Origin: Alistipes sp.
GTDB lineage: Bacteria > Bacteroidota > Bacteroidia > Bacteroidales > Rikenellaceae
NCBI GenBank assembly: GCA_017555695.1
Contig: JAFZFX010000053.1
Location: 1 to 34,092, forward strand
Direction of reading: 5' to 3'
DNA length: 34,092 bases
In this document: positions 1 through 7,280 of the stretch, piece by piece
Numbering within the stretch: the first letter of the stretch is position 1
Layout of the letters: the number at the start of each line of letters is the position of its first letter
Made by a program: the position numbers and the translations under genes
The notes under the pieces: generated by a model
The model's input: the letters and a program-made list of their open reading frames with translations, nothing else
Databases searched by the model: none
Told to the model about the DNA's origin: nothing

Positions 1-120
1 CTTTATCTGTTAAAAAATGGTGCAATTCGCAACCAGATAAAGAGTAGTGTAAAACGGTGAGAATAGGTTAATTACGGTCTAATTCGAGTACATTTTTTCG
101 AGATTCAAAATTGTACTCGA
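1..120. other. Two inverted repeats in noncoding DNA at the left edge
   Basis: Positions 1-9 (CTTTATCTG) are the reverse complement of 34-42 (CAGATAAAG), with a 24-nt loop. Positions 84-92 (TCGAGTACA) are the reverse complement of 112-120 (TGTACTCGA), with a 19-nt loop. Neither is followed by a clear T-run, so neither is called a terminator. No convincing gene lies between here and the tRNA terminators. The first repeat may be cut by the window edge. Confidence 0.4.
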
Positions 121-168
121 TTTGCACACTTTCAGTTGCTCCGAAACACCCTAAATGGGTATAGGGCA

Positions 169-206
169 CAAAAAGAAAAACGCCGTATTTCGTTGAAATA
201 CAGCGT
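169..206 (-). terminator. Second (distal) terminator downstream of tRNA-Phe
   Basis: Positions 180-191 pair with 195-206 (12 positions, one C/A mismatch at 184/202) around a 3-nt loop. On the minus strand the stem runs into a T-rich tract, the complement of the A-rich run at about 169-180. It lies behind the 213-238 terminator, giving a tandem arrangement. Confidence 0.6.
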
Positions 207-212
207 AAAACG

Positions 213-238
213 AAAAAAGAGAGGCATTAACCTCTCTT
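213..238 (-). terminator. Rho-independent terminator of tRNA-Phe
   Basis: AAGAGAGG (217-224) and CCTCTCTT (231-238) form an 8-bp stem with a CATTAA loop. Read on the minus strand the stem is followed by TTTTTT (218-213, partly in the stem). It starts 6 nt past the tRNA 3' end, so it is the tRNA's own terminator. Confidence 0.8.
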
Positions 239-243
239 CTTCG

Positions 244-316
244 TGGTGCCACCAGGAATCGAACCGGGGACACAAGGATTTTCAGTCCTTTGCTCTACCA
301 ACTGAGCTATGGCACC
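244..316 (-). tRNA. tRNA-Phe (GAA anticodon)
   Basis: The reverse complement begins GGTGCCATAGCTCAGTTGG and ends in GGTTCGATTCCTGGTGGCACCA, a complete 73-nt cloverleaf. The acceptor stem is GGTGCC/GGCACC, the D-loop region is AGCTCAGTTGGTAGAGC, and the anticodon arm GGACTGAAAATCC places GAA in the loop, which decodes UUC/UUU. The discriminator base is A. The 3' CCA is not encoded, since CGA follows, and must be added after transcription. It is a single gene with its own promoter upstream and terminators downstream. Confidence 0.96.
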
Positions 317-349
317 ATCATCTATATGCTTTGTGTCTCAAAGCGAGTG

Positions 350-381
350 CAAATATAGAGGGTTTTTTATTAATGTGCAAA
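350..381 (-). promoter_or_regulatory. Promoter of tRNA-Phe (Bacteroidetes -33/-7 type)
   Basis: On the minus strand TTTG (381-378) and TATATTTG (357-350) are separated by 20 nt, matching the Bacteroidetes sigma-ABfr consensus TTTG-N(about 19-21)-TAnnTTTG. Transcription should start about 25-30 nt before the tRNA 5' end at 316. Confidence 0.8.
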
Positions 382-672
382 TATTTTTAAGAAAAAAATT
401 ATAAATTTATTCAATAAAAAACTTAAATGTCGAAGGGGTGCTTGTTAAGGCTCTAAACGGCAGGGCTTTAACTCCTTTGGGACTGTCTTGGTAATTCAAT
501 AAAAATTTTTGCAAAAATAAGATTGAGGAGGCTACTTTTTCCAATATTGAGCTTTAGTCGATGCCCACGATGAGTAATTCGCTGTCTAAAATTTGTAGCG
601 TTATTTCAGAAAGTGTGGTGTGCTTGGCTTTTGCGGTGCATCTGCAGCCGTCATTGAATACGCTTCGATAAT
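382..672. other. Gene-free stretch downstream of the rpe-rlmB operon
   Basis: No ORF with a normal start codon is convincing here. The region holds AT-rich tracts and a foldable segment at about 433-477, where 445-453 pairs with 63-71 of the same hundred (463-471) through 9 positions including two G-U pairs. A minus-strand open frame ending at a TAA at 554-556 extends back to about 718 without any ATG, GTG or TTG. I do not call it a gene. No clear terminator for the minus-strand operon ending at 673 was found. Confidence 0.5.
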
Positions 673-1242
673 CTATCGCGTGGAGTATTTTCTCAATTCT
701 GAAGCTAATTCTCGCTCTCTACCGCCCGTTAGATGATTGACGAGGGCGTGGAATTGCGCCGAGTGGTTGTGGTGAATGGTGTGGGCTAATTCGTGCAAGA
801 TAATGTAGTCGCGCAGATGCTCGGGGAGCATCATTAGAAAAAGCGACAGCGAGATATTTCCCGTTGCCGTACATGACCCCCACTTCGAGCGGGTGGCGCG
901 TATGGTCACTTTGTTGTATTTTAGGCCGTGTCGTGCGGCCAATTCTGCCAGGCGCAGGGGTAGGGTAGCCTTGGCGGCGGCTCTCATCTGCTCTATCTGT
1001 TCGGGCGTGATTTGTGAGGCCGACTTACCTTCGGCTATTCGTTGTTTGAATCTCTCGCGGGCTGAGAGTACCCACTCCCTGCGCTCTTGCAGGAAGGCGG
1101 TGGCCCGCTTGAGAGAGATGTATGGCGGAAACGATAGACGAACCTCACCCGAGGGTCTTACCGAGAGCGTGACTCTTCGTGCTCGGCGGGTAATGCTGAT
1201 TGTAACTTCACCCACCACATCGTCCACCATACAACTCTTCAT
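673..1242 (-). CDS. YgjP/DUF45-family (SprT-like) zinc metallopeptidase
   Basis: A 189-aa cytosolic protein of the YgjP-like metallopeptidase family (DUF45). The zinc-binding signature HELAH is at residues 150-154, and a third His lies at about 160 in the NHS motif, as in the family. The characteristic KWGSC motif is at about 120-124. Biological substrates in this family are poorly defined; some relatives were annotated as metal-dependent hydrolases. The start at 1242 is chosen because the longer frame (to 1290) would overlap rlmB. It places the gene 16 nt after the rlmB stop, last in the rpe/ABC-F/rlmB operon. A start at the next Met, 4 residues on, is also possible. Family assignment is firm; function is not. 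Confidence 0.85.
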   Translation of the reverse strand: MKSCMVDDVVGEVTISITRRARRVTLSVRPSGEVRLSFPPYISLKRATAFLQERREWVLSARERFKQRIAEGKSASQITPEQIEQMRAAAKATLPLRLAELAARHGLKYNKVTIRATRSKWGSCTATGNISLSLFLMMLPEHLRDYIILHELAHTIHHNHSAQFHALVNHLTGGRERELASELRKYSTR

Positions 1243-1258
1243 TGTGCGGCGTATTGTG

Positions 1259-1993
1259 TTACTCGCCAATACGCTGGCGTACCACCTCAAACAGCATTAC
1301 TGCGGCTGTGGCCGATACATTCAGCGACTCGATGGCGCCAATCAATGGAATTGCCAACTGCTCGTCACAGAGCTTGAGTACCTCCTTCGAGATGCCGGTA
1401 TCCTCGGCGCCCATAACGATTACGGTGGGCTTTCTCAGGTCGGCGTCGTAGATGAGTTTGCGGCTCTTCTCTGTCGCAGCTACGCACTGGAAACCTTCGG
1501 CCTGCAACGCCTTCAGTGTGTTACGCAGTGAGCCTACACGACATACGGGGATGCGGCTCAAAGCACCAGCCGATGAGCGCATAGCCTCAGAATTTACGGG
1601 GGCGGAGTTCTTCAGCGGAGTGATGAGTCCGTGCGCACCAGCACACTCGGCCGAGCGGGCGATAGCACCGAAGTTGCGCACATCGGTAACGCCGTCGAAG
1701 AGTACAATCAGCGGAGTCTCATCTTCGGGAACTCGCTCCAGAATATCGTTCAACTCAACATAGTCGATAGGGGCAATCTGCGCGATTACGCCCTGGTGGT
1801 TGAGTTTTGTCAGGCGGTTGAGCTTCTCTACGGGCACCTCCTGCACGCGGATGCGGTGGCGGAAGGCTAGGTCACGCAATTCGGTCATCAACTGTCCCTC
1901 TGCACCTTTGCGGATGTAGAGTCTCTCAATCTGCTTTCCTGTCTGTATAGCCTCTGCTACGGGGCGTATACCAAAAACAATGTCGTTTGCCAT
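1259..1993 (-). CDS. rlmB: 23S rRNA (guanosine-2'-O-)-methyltransferase RlmB (SPOUT/TrmH family)
   Basis: A 244-aa SPOUT methyltransferase, about the length of E. coli RlmB, which 2'-O-methylates G2251 in the P-loop of 23S rRNA. The N-terminal substrate-binding domain begins with the usual VFGIRPVAEAI. SPOUT motif 1 is DVRNFGAIARSAECAGAHG, motif 2 contains IVMGAEDTGIS, and motif 3 contains ESLNVSATAAVMLFEVVRQR, the trefoil-knot SAM-binding signature. It starts 4 nt after the ABC-F stop, so translation is probably coupled. Other TrmH-family members (for example TrmL) lack this N-terminal domain and are shorter, so RlmB is the best call. Confidence 0.9.
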   Translation of the reverse strand: MANDIVFGIRPVAEAIQTGKQIERLYIRKGAEGQLMTELRDLAFRHRIRVQEVPVEKLNRLTKLNHQGVIAQIAPIDYVELNDILERVPEDETPLIVLFDGVTDVRNFGAIARSAECAGAHGLITPLKNSAPVNSEAMRSSAGALSRIPVCRVGSLRNTLKALQAEGFQCVAATEKSRKLIYDADLRKPTVIVMGAEDTGISKEVLKLCDEQLAIPLIGAIESLNVSATAAVMLFEVVRQRIGE

Positions 1994-1997
1994 ATAA

Positions 1998-3926
1998 TTA
2001 TTGGTTCTCTGTTATTTCTAATTCATACGATGCCTTCTCCCATTCGTGCATCAGATGGTCGTACTTGGCCTTCAGGTCGTTGTAGGCGGCGTAGTCGGCC
2101 TCGTTGTACTCTGTGGCTGTTGCGAACTTCTCGTCATAGGCGGCAATGCTAAGCTCCACCTCGGCGAGTTCGCCCTCTATCGTCTCTATATTCTTGCGCA
2201 GTTTGCGTAGTAGCTTCTCCTGCTCCTTCTTCTGCTCGTACGATAATTTGCCCGACGAGTTGTCCTTTGTGGTGGTTGCTGTGGGGATATCCTTGCGCTC
2301 AATCTCCTGCAGTGACTCCAACTTGCGTTTCTCAAGGAAGTAGTAGATGCCACCCAAATACTCCTTCACGCCACCATCGCGGAATTCGTATATTCTATCC
2401 ACCAAACCATCAAGGAAATCTCTATCGTGAGAGACGAGTATCACCGTACCATCATACTGCTGTAGGGCTCGCTTTAGGATATCCTTCGAACGCATATCCA
2501 TATGGTTCGTTGGCTCGTCCAATATCAAAAGGTTGTAAGGCTCCAGCATCAAGCGAGCCATCGCCAGGCGTGAACGCTCACCGCCCGAAAGCACCTTTAC
2601 CTTCTTATCTATATCCTCGCCGCGGAATAGGAACGCTCCCAAGATATCGCGCAGGCGGGTTCTGATGTCGCCAACGGCAACTCTATCCAGCGTATCGAAT
2701 ACCGTAAACTCGCCATCCATCAAGTCGTCTTGATTCTGTGCGAAGTATCCCGTGTTTACATTGGCACCTATGCGGATTGTGCCCTCTGTCGATTCCAACT
2801 CGCCTATAATCATTCGTGCCATTGTGGTCTTACCCTCGCCGTTTCTGCCGACCAAGGCGATCTTCTGGCCTCGCTCGATGGTAAATGTGGCGTCAGAGAA
2901 GATTCTCTTTTGCCCAAAGGCTTTGCCTACCTCTTTTATCTCGGCTACAATCTGTCCCGAGCGTGGTGCAGGCGGGAACTTGATGTTTAACCTTGCCAAA
3001 TCCTCCTCTTCGACCTCGATGCGCTCCAATCGCTCCAACTGCTTGATGCGCGATTGTACCTGATTACTCTTTGTGGGCTTGTAGCGGAACTTCTCGATAA
3101 ACTCCTCGGTCTTCTCGATCATACGCTGCTGATTCTCGTATGCCGCCATCTGTTGCTCGCGTCTTTCGGCGCGCAACTCCACGAACTTCGAGTAGGGTAC
3201 CTTGTAATCGTAGATATGTCCCATCGACAACTCTACGGTACGAGTCGTTACATTATCCAAAAATGCGCGGTCGTGCGAGATGAGCAACACCGCACCGTTA
3301 TAATTCTTCAGATACTCCTCCAGCCACTGTATACTCTCGATGTCGAGGTGGTTTGTCGGCTCATCAAGCAGGAAGATCGAGGGTCGGCGCAGCAATAGTT
3401 TTGCCAACTCGATTCTCATTCGCCATCCGCCCGAAAACTCGCTTGTGGCTCGGGTGAAATCCTCGCGCTTAAAGCCCAAGCCGAGTAGTGTCTTCTCGAT
3501 GTCGGCCTCGCGGGTGTTACCGCCCAAGATGTGGTATCTGTCCTGTGCCTCGTTGAGTTTGTGTATTAATGTCGAGTACTCCTCCGACTCGTAGTCGGTG
3601 CGCTCGGCAATCTGGTTGGTCAGTGATTCAATCTTTGCCTCCAGACGCAACACCTCGTCAAAGGCCTTTTCGGTCTCGGCCTTCAGCGTGGTGGTGTCGG
3701 CAACCTTCATCTGCTGTGGCAGGTAGCCTATTGTACACTCTCCGTTCAGGGTTACAGCACCCTCGGTGGGTTGCTGTTCGCCCGTGATTATGCGCAGTAG
3801 GGTAGTCTTGCCGGCTCCGTTGCGTCCCACCAGACCTATGCGGTCCTTCTCGTTGATGAGGAACGATATGCCGTCAAACAGAGTCCAACCGCCATAGCTT
3901 ACTGTCAAGTTGTCTAATGAAATCAC
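1998..3926 (-). CDS. ABC-F family ATPase (Uup/YdiF-like translation factor)
   Basis: A 642-aa soluble tandem ABC protein without membrane segments, typical of ABC-F factors that act on the ribosome. The first cassette has Walker A GRNGAGKTTL (about residue 35), signature FSGGWRMR and Walker B IFLLDEPTNHLD. The second has Walker A GRNGEGKTTM (about 360), signature LSGGERSRLAMARL and Walker B LLILDEPTNHMD. The linker between the cassettes (about 240-310) is charged and helical, the P-site tRNA interaction motif region. The C-terminal roughly 90 residues are rich in Lys/Glu and predicted coiled coil, as in Uup. A housekeeping role in translation or ribosome rescue is more likely than drug resistance, given its place between rpe and rlmB. 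No gene symbol is assigned because subfamilies cannot be separated by eye. Confidence 0.9.
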   Translation of the reverse strand: MISLDNLTVSYGGWTLFDGISFLINEKDRIGLVGRNGAGKTTLLRIITGEQQPTEGAVTLNGECTIGYLPQQMKVADTTTLKAETEKAFDEVLRLEAKIESLTNQIAERTDYESEEYSTLIHKLNEAQDRYHILGGNTREADIEKTLLGLGFKREDFTRATSEFSGGWRMRIELAKLLLRRPSIFLLDEPTNHLDIESIQWLEEYLKNYNGAVLLISHDRAFLDNVTTRTVELSMGHIYDYKVPYSKFVELRAERREQQMAAYENQQRMIEKTEEFIEKFRYKPTKSNQVQSRIKQLERLERIEVEEEDLARLNIKFPPAPRSGQIVAEIKEVGKAFGQKRIFSDATFTIERGQKIALVGRNGEGKTTMARMIIGELESTEGTIRIGANVNTGYFAQNQDDLMDGEFTVFDTLDRVAVGDIRTRLRDILGAFLFRGEDIDKKVKVLSGGERSRLAMARLMLEPYNLLILDEPTNHMDMRSKDILKRALQQYDGTVILVSHDRDFLDGLVDRIYEFRDGGVKEYLGGIYYFLEKRKLESLQEIERKDIPTATTTKDNSSGKLSYEQKKEQEKLLRKLRKNIETIEGELAEVELSIAAYDEKFATATEYNEADYAAYNDLKAKYDHLMHEWEKASYELEITENQ

Positions 3927-3942
3927 CTCTCTGCCTCCTTGC

Positions 3943-4593
3943 TTATGCCTCCAACATCTTTACAATCTCGGCCTGCGGGTCTGCCGCACCGAATACTGCG
4001 CTACCAGCTACCAAAGCCTCTGCGCCAGCAGCGAATACCTCGCCAGCGTTGCTTGCCGAGATGCCACCATCTACCTCGATGATGAACTCCAGCCCCTGCT
4101 CCTCGCGCATGGCTGCGAGCGAACGAATCTTATCCAGCGAGCCATCGATGAACGACTGACCACCAAAGCCAGGCTCAACGCTCATAATCAGCACCATATC
4201 CACCTTATTGAGGATATCCTTCAATACGCTTGTGGGTGTTCCGGGCTTAATTGAGATGCCGACCTTAGCGCCAGCCTCTCTAATGGCGTTGATGCAGCCG
4301 TCGATATCGTCGGTTGCCTCGTAGTGGAATGTCACATAGTCGGCACCCGCCTCTACGAAGCGCTTTACATACTTCTCGGGCTCTACAATCATCAGGTGTA
4401 CATCCAACACCTTCTGTGTAGCCTTTCTGATGGGCTTCATTACGGGGAAACCAAACGAAATGTTGGGCACAAATACACCATCCATCACATCGATGTGTAC
4501 CCACTCTGCAGCGCTGCTGTCAATCATCTTTGTGTCACGCTCGAGGTTGCCGAAATCGGCCGACAACATCGAAGGAGATATTATACGAGTCAT
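3943..4593 (-). CDS. rpe: Ribulose-phosphate 3-epimerase
   Basis: A 216-aa TIM-barrel enzyme interconverting ribulose-5-phosphate and xylulose-5-phosphate in the pentose phosphate pathway. Family motifs are in order: SMLSADFGNLERD near the N-terminus, HIDVMDGVFVPN with metal-binding His/Asp, DVHLMIVEPEKY, then MSVEPGFGGQSF, and the phosphate-binding IEVDGGIS and LVAGSAVFG. The ATG at 4593 gives the conserved MTRIISPSMLS start; a Met 8 codons upstream adds only a nonconserved tail. It is the first gene of the minus-strand operon and lies 16 nt before the ABC-F gene. A TATATTTG -7 box is at 4622-4615. Confidence 0.95.
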   Translation of the reverse strand: MTRIISPSMLSADFGNLERDTKMIDSSAAEWVHIDVMDGVFVPNISFGFPVMKPIRKATQKVLDVHLMIVEPEKYVKRFVEAGADYVTFHYEATDDIDGCINAIREAGAKVGISIKPGTPTSVLKDILNKVDMVLIMSVEPGFGGQSFIDGSLDKIRSLAAMREEQGLEFIIEVDGGISASNAGEVFAAGAEALVAGSAVFGAADPQAEIVKMLEA

Positions 4594-4614
4594 CTTTAAT
4601 TGAGTTTTTGTTTG

Positions 4615-4622
4615 CAAATATA
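4615..4622 (-). promoter_or_regulatory. -7 box for the rpe operon
   Basis: Minus-strand TATATTTG fits TAnnTTTG and lies 22 nt before the rpe start. The -33 element is weak (TTTTCG-like about 21 nt further upstream). Confidence 0.55.
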
Positions 4623-4685
4623 CGCAATTAAATGGTTAAAAGGCGAAAATTACGCCCGATATTCCACTTTGTGCCGAGTTAAAGT

Positions 4686-4715
4686 TTTGCATATCCCGAA
4701 AATTGACTACTTTTG
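4686..4715 (+). promoter_or_regulatory. Promoter of the PorT-like outer-membrane gene
   Basis: TTTG (4686-4689), an 18-nt spacer and TACTTTTG (4708-4715) match the Bacteroidetes promoter. The leader to the ATG at 4748 would be about 25 nt. It is divergent from the rpe promoter. Confidence 0.7.
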
Positions 4716-4747
4716 CTTTTATAAAACATATAAACATCAAACAAAAT

Positions 4748-5374
4748 ATGAAGAAAATTTCTCTATTGATAGCAGCCCTTGTGGGCGTTGTGAACCTCTA
4801 TGCAGCGTTGCCTGTTCGCTATGGTGTGACTGGTGGTGTGAACTTTGCGTGGGCGCATAGCGCCGCGACAGAACTTAGTGAGGTGAACTCCTCTGATTGT
4901 TTCCTCGGCTTTAATGCGGGTGTTAAGGTCGATGTTGATTTGCGTTCTGTGCTGCAGGAGTCGTTCTATGCCGATGCTCGTCTGCTCTACACTTTGAAGG
5001 GCGCTCGCTGGTCGGGTGTTCATCAAAATTTGGGCTATGTTGAGTTGCCTTTGAACTTCGGTTATCGTTTCGAGGCTGTGCCTGGTTTTAATATTCTGGC
5101 GGGTCTTGGTCCATACCTCGGTTATGGTATTTTGGGTAAGAATGTTGCATCGATTGATGGCGCAAAGGTAAAGACCGACCTCTTTGGAGATGGCTACAAG
5201 CGTTTTGACTTTGGTCTGAACTATAATATAGGTGTTGAGGCGTGGAATAATTGGCAGATTTTCCTCGGCTTTGAGCATAGCTTTATGAATGTTGCCAAGA
5301 AGAGTTTCGAGGGAGGTTCTGATATTAAAGTAAGACCCTATAACTTCTATATCGGAACGGCTATCTTCTTCTAA
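4748..5374 (+). CDS. PorT-family outer-membrane beta-barrel protein (first of a tandem pair)
   Basis: A 208-aa exported protein. The start at 4748 begins a clear signal peptide (MKKISLLIAALVGVVNLYA). The mature part has alternating aromatic/polar beta strands, a TGGVNFAW strand at the N-terminus, FNAGVKVDVD, a FNILAGLGPYLGYGI strand pair, and ends NFYIGTAIFF with a terminal Phe, as expected of BAM substrates. This fits the OMP_b-brl_2 (PorT-like) small barrel class common in Bacteroidales. It is paralogous to the next gene: both share a KRFDFGL strand and a C-terminal FYxG strand. The true PorT role in type IX secretion cannot be inferred from the fold class alone. Ligand and role are unknown. 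Confidence 0.8.
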   Translation: MKKISLLIAALVGVVNLYAALPVRYGVTGGVNFAWAHSAATELSEVNSSDCFLGFNAGVKVDVDLRSVLQESFYADARLLYTLKGARWSGVHQNLGYVELPLNFGYRFEAVPGFNILAGLGPYLGYGILGKNVASIDGAKVKTDLFGDGYKRFDFGLNYNIGVEAWNNWQIFLGFEHSFMNVAKKSFEGGSDIKVRPYNFYIGTAIFF

Positions 5375-5397
5375 CAAAAAGCGTATAATCAAAAGAT

Positions 5398-5435
5398 AAA
5401 AAGATGCGGGAAATAACTCTTCTCGCATCTTTTTT
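5398..5435 (+). terminator. Terminator between the two PorT-like genes
   Basis: Positions 5403-5412 (GATGCGGGAA) pair with 5420-5429 (TTCTCGCATC) with one G-U pair and a 7-nt loop. The stem is extended by A/T pairs and followed by TTTTTT. It should end or attenuate transcription from the 4686 promoter before the second barrel gene. Confidence 0.8.
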
Positions 5436-5473
5436 GCATTTGTGGTGTTGAGTTTTATTAAAACACAGATGCT

Positions 5474-6112
5474 ATGAAAAGATTTTTATCTCTTTTGTCT
5501 TTTGCCATTTTCGCCCTTGTGGCCACCTCGTCGGCGCAGAGCCTGCGCTATGGTGTAATGGGTGCTATGAACCTCTCGAACTATGCTATGAGCGACAATG
5601 GCGTGTCGTTCGATGCAGACTCCCGTGTCGGCTTTAAGGCTGGTTTTCAAATGGAGTGGAATGCCGATTTCATCACCGAGGGTGCCTACTTCGATTTCGG
5701 GGCTTTGATTAGCTCCCGAGGCGCAAAACTCTCTTCGTCGGTGGGGGATATTTCTGTCGATTGGACCTCTCGCCCTTACTACCTCGAAATACCTATGCAT
5801 ATAGGTTATAGCGTCAATTTGGGCGCTTCCGACAGAGTGTCGCTCTTTGCTTCGTTTGGTCCTTATATTGCCGTGGGGCTGTGGGGAACCGATAAGGTTG
5901 TTGTTGCATCAGAAAAGTCCAACCCCGACACATTTTCTGACGATAGTCTCAAACGATTCGACTTTGGCCTGGGTCTGAAGGGTGGCGTGAGATTGTTTGA
6001 CAACTACCGCGTCTATATCGGCTACGATTGGGGGCTACTGAATGTGGCGCAGAGTAGTGGCTTTAAGATTAACAATCGAAACTTCTATGTCGGCGCTGCC
6101 TATATGTTTTAG
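5474..6112 (+). CDS. PorT-family outer-membrane beta-barrel protein (second of a tandem pair)
   Basis: A 212-aa exported protein. The N-terminus MKRFLSLLSFAIFALVATSSAQ is a signal peptide with a likely cut after SAQ. Barrel strands include RYGVMGAMNLS, FKAGFQMEWN, YLEIPMHIGYSV and SLFASFGPYIAVG, ending in NFYVGAAYMF with a terminal Phe. KRFDFGLGL parallels KRFDFGLNY in the upstream gene, and the GPY plus FYxG strands align, so the pair arose by duplication. There is no obvious TAnnTTTG box in the 100-nt gap, so expression may depend on read-through of the terminator at 5398-5435 or on an atypical promoter. Function is unknown. Confidence 0.8.
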   Translation: MKRFLSLLSFAIFALVATSSAQSLRYGVMGAMNLSNYAMSDNGVSFDADSRVGFKAGFQMEWNADFITEGAYFDFGALISSRGAKLSSSVGDISVDWTSRPYYLEIPMHIGYSVNLGASDRVSLFASFGPYIAVGLWGTDKVVVASEKSNPDTFSDDSLKRFDFGLGLKGGVRLFDNYRVYIGYDWGLLNVAQSSGFKINNRNFYVGAAYMF

Positions 6113-6129
6113 ATGTAGTTAATCAAAAC

Positions 6130-6165
6130 AAAAGGTCTGAATTCCTTTCGGGGTTCAGACCTTTT
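6130..6165. terminator. Bidirectional terminator between the barrel gene and aroB
   Basis: A 12-bp perfect stem: AAAAGGTCTGAA (6130-6141) with TTCAGACCTTTT (6154-6165), loop of 12 nt. A/T tracts on both sides suit both converging genes. Confidence 0.85.
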
Positions 6166-6179
6166 ATTGTAGAAGATGT

Positions 6180-7196
6180 TTACTTTGCACTAAATAGTGC
6201 TTTGAACTCTACGATAGGCATCTTTTCGACGGTGCATTTGCCGATGTTTAACGGCAGAACGATGTGGATATCATCGCCTTCGGCTTTCTTGTCTTTGCTG
6301 ATGGCCTTCATCAACTGCGAAACACCAACGGGAGGCTCCAATGTAAAGCCCGAATTGGTTAGCAGCGACTGTACGCGGTCGTTCTCTGCAAAGATGCCTT
6401 GTGAAGACGCAGTGTTGCAAATCATCGAAAGGCCTACGGCAACAGCCTCGCCGTGATTCATCTTTGATGATGACTTCTCGATGGCGTGTGCCAGTGTGTG
6501 ACCCAAATTCAGCAGTCGTCTGTCGCCCGCCTCGCACTCGTCGCGCTCGACGATAGAGGCTTTGACGCTGATTGCTCGGAAGACCATCTGCTGCAATAGT
6601 TCGGTATTTTGTTGCAGTGTGCTGAAGTCAGCCGACTCCAGCATCTCGAAGAGTTGCTTATCGGCGATGATTGCCGACTTGATAATCTCTGCCAGACCTG
6701 TGCGGAACTCACGCTTTGGCAGTGTGCGCAACATATTTACATCGCAGATAACAAAACGGGGCTGACGGAATACGCCAACCATATTTTTGTAACCATCTAC
6801 ATTTACTCCATTCTTACCGCCTACACTCGCATCTACCTGTCCTAGGAGCGATGTTGAAACGAAGCCAAACTCCACACCGCGCATAAATGTCGAGGCCACG
6901 AAGCCCGTAATGTCGGTCACGATACCGCCGCCTATACCCAAAATAAATGTTGAGCGGTCCACGCCCAACTCAATGAAACGGCGATAGATTGTGTCAGCTG
7001 TCATCAGTGTCTTGCTTGACTCGCCCAGACCGATTAAAATGTGGTCAAATGACTCAAGCAGAGGGTGGTAATAGCGGTCTATATTTGTGTCAGATATGAC
7101 TACAACACGCTTATCGGGCAGAAGTCGTGGCAATAATTCGGTCACATCTCCGACCACAACCTGGCTGTAATCTTTTATCTTTATGCTGAAATCCAT
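6180..7196 (-). CDS. aroB: 3-dehydroquinate synthase
   Basis: A 338-aa NAD- and divalent-metal-dependent enzyme of the shikimate pathway, converting DAHP to 3-dehydroquinate. Motifs seen: the NAD-binding GIGGGIVTDITGF, STSLLGQVDASVGGKNGVN, the GYKNMVG segment, LAEIIKSAII with the metal Glu, and LLNLGHTLAHAIE and NHGEAVAVG with metal-binding His residues. All catalytic motifs are present and the length is normal. The start at 7196 is preferred over 7235, whose 13 extra residues are nonconserved and would cross the promoter region. It is divergent from typA. Confidence 0.95.
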   Translation of the reverse strand: MDFSIKIKDYSQVVVGDVTELLPRLLPDKRVVVISDTNIDRYYHPLLESFDHILIGLGESSKTLMTADTIYRRFIELGVDRSTFILGIGGGIVTDITGFVASTFMRGVEFGFVSTSLLGQVDASVGGKNGVNVDGYKNMVGVFRQPRFVICDVNMLRTLPKREFRTGLAEIIKSAIIADKQLFEMLESADFSTLQQNTELLQQMVFRAISVKASIVERDECEAGDRRLLNLGHTLAHAIEKSSSKMNHGEAVAVGLSMICNTASSQGIFAENDRVQSLLTNSGFTLEPPVGVSQLMKAISKDKKAEGDDIHIVLPLNIGKCTVEKMPIVEFKALFSAK

Positions 7197-7221
7197 AACT
7201 ACTTTACCTTGAATATTGGAG

Positions 7222-7260
7222 CAAAAATAGAACATTTTAACGAGATAATTATTAACTTTG
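7222..7260. promoter_or_regulatory. Divergent -7 boxes for aroB (minus) and typA (plus)
   Basis: Minus-strand TATTTTTG lies at 7229-7222, 26 nt before the aroB start. Plus-strand TAACTTTG lies at 7253-7260, 21 nt before the typA start. Both match TAnnTTTG, but no clear -33 element is visible for either. Confidence 0.5.
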
Positions 7261-7280
7261 TGCCGTTAATTTCAATTACT

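Noticed and set aside
136-390. Plus-strand 84-codon frame across the tRNA
   Set aside because: It overlaps tRNA-Phe and both terminators, and its translation has no protein-like features.
893-1531. Plus-strand open frame of 212 codons
   Set aside because: It lies antisense across the YgjP-like and rlmB genes, whose family motifs are clear, and its own translation is low in recognisable structure.
1998-3926. ABC-F protein as an antibiotic resistance factor
   Set aside because: Its place in a tight operon with rpe and rlmB and its Uup/YdiF-like coiled-coil tail fit a housekeeping factor; nothing points to a resistance subfamily.
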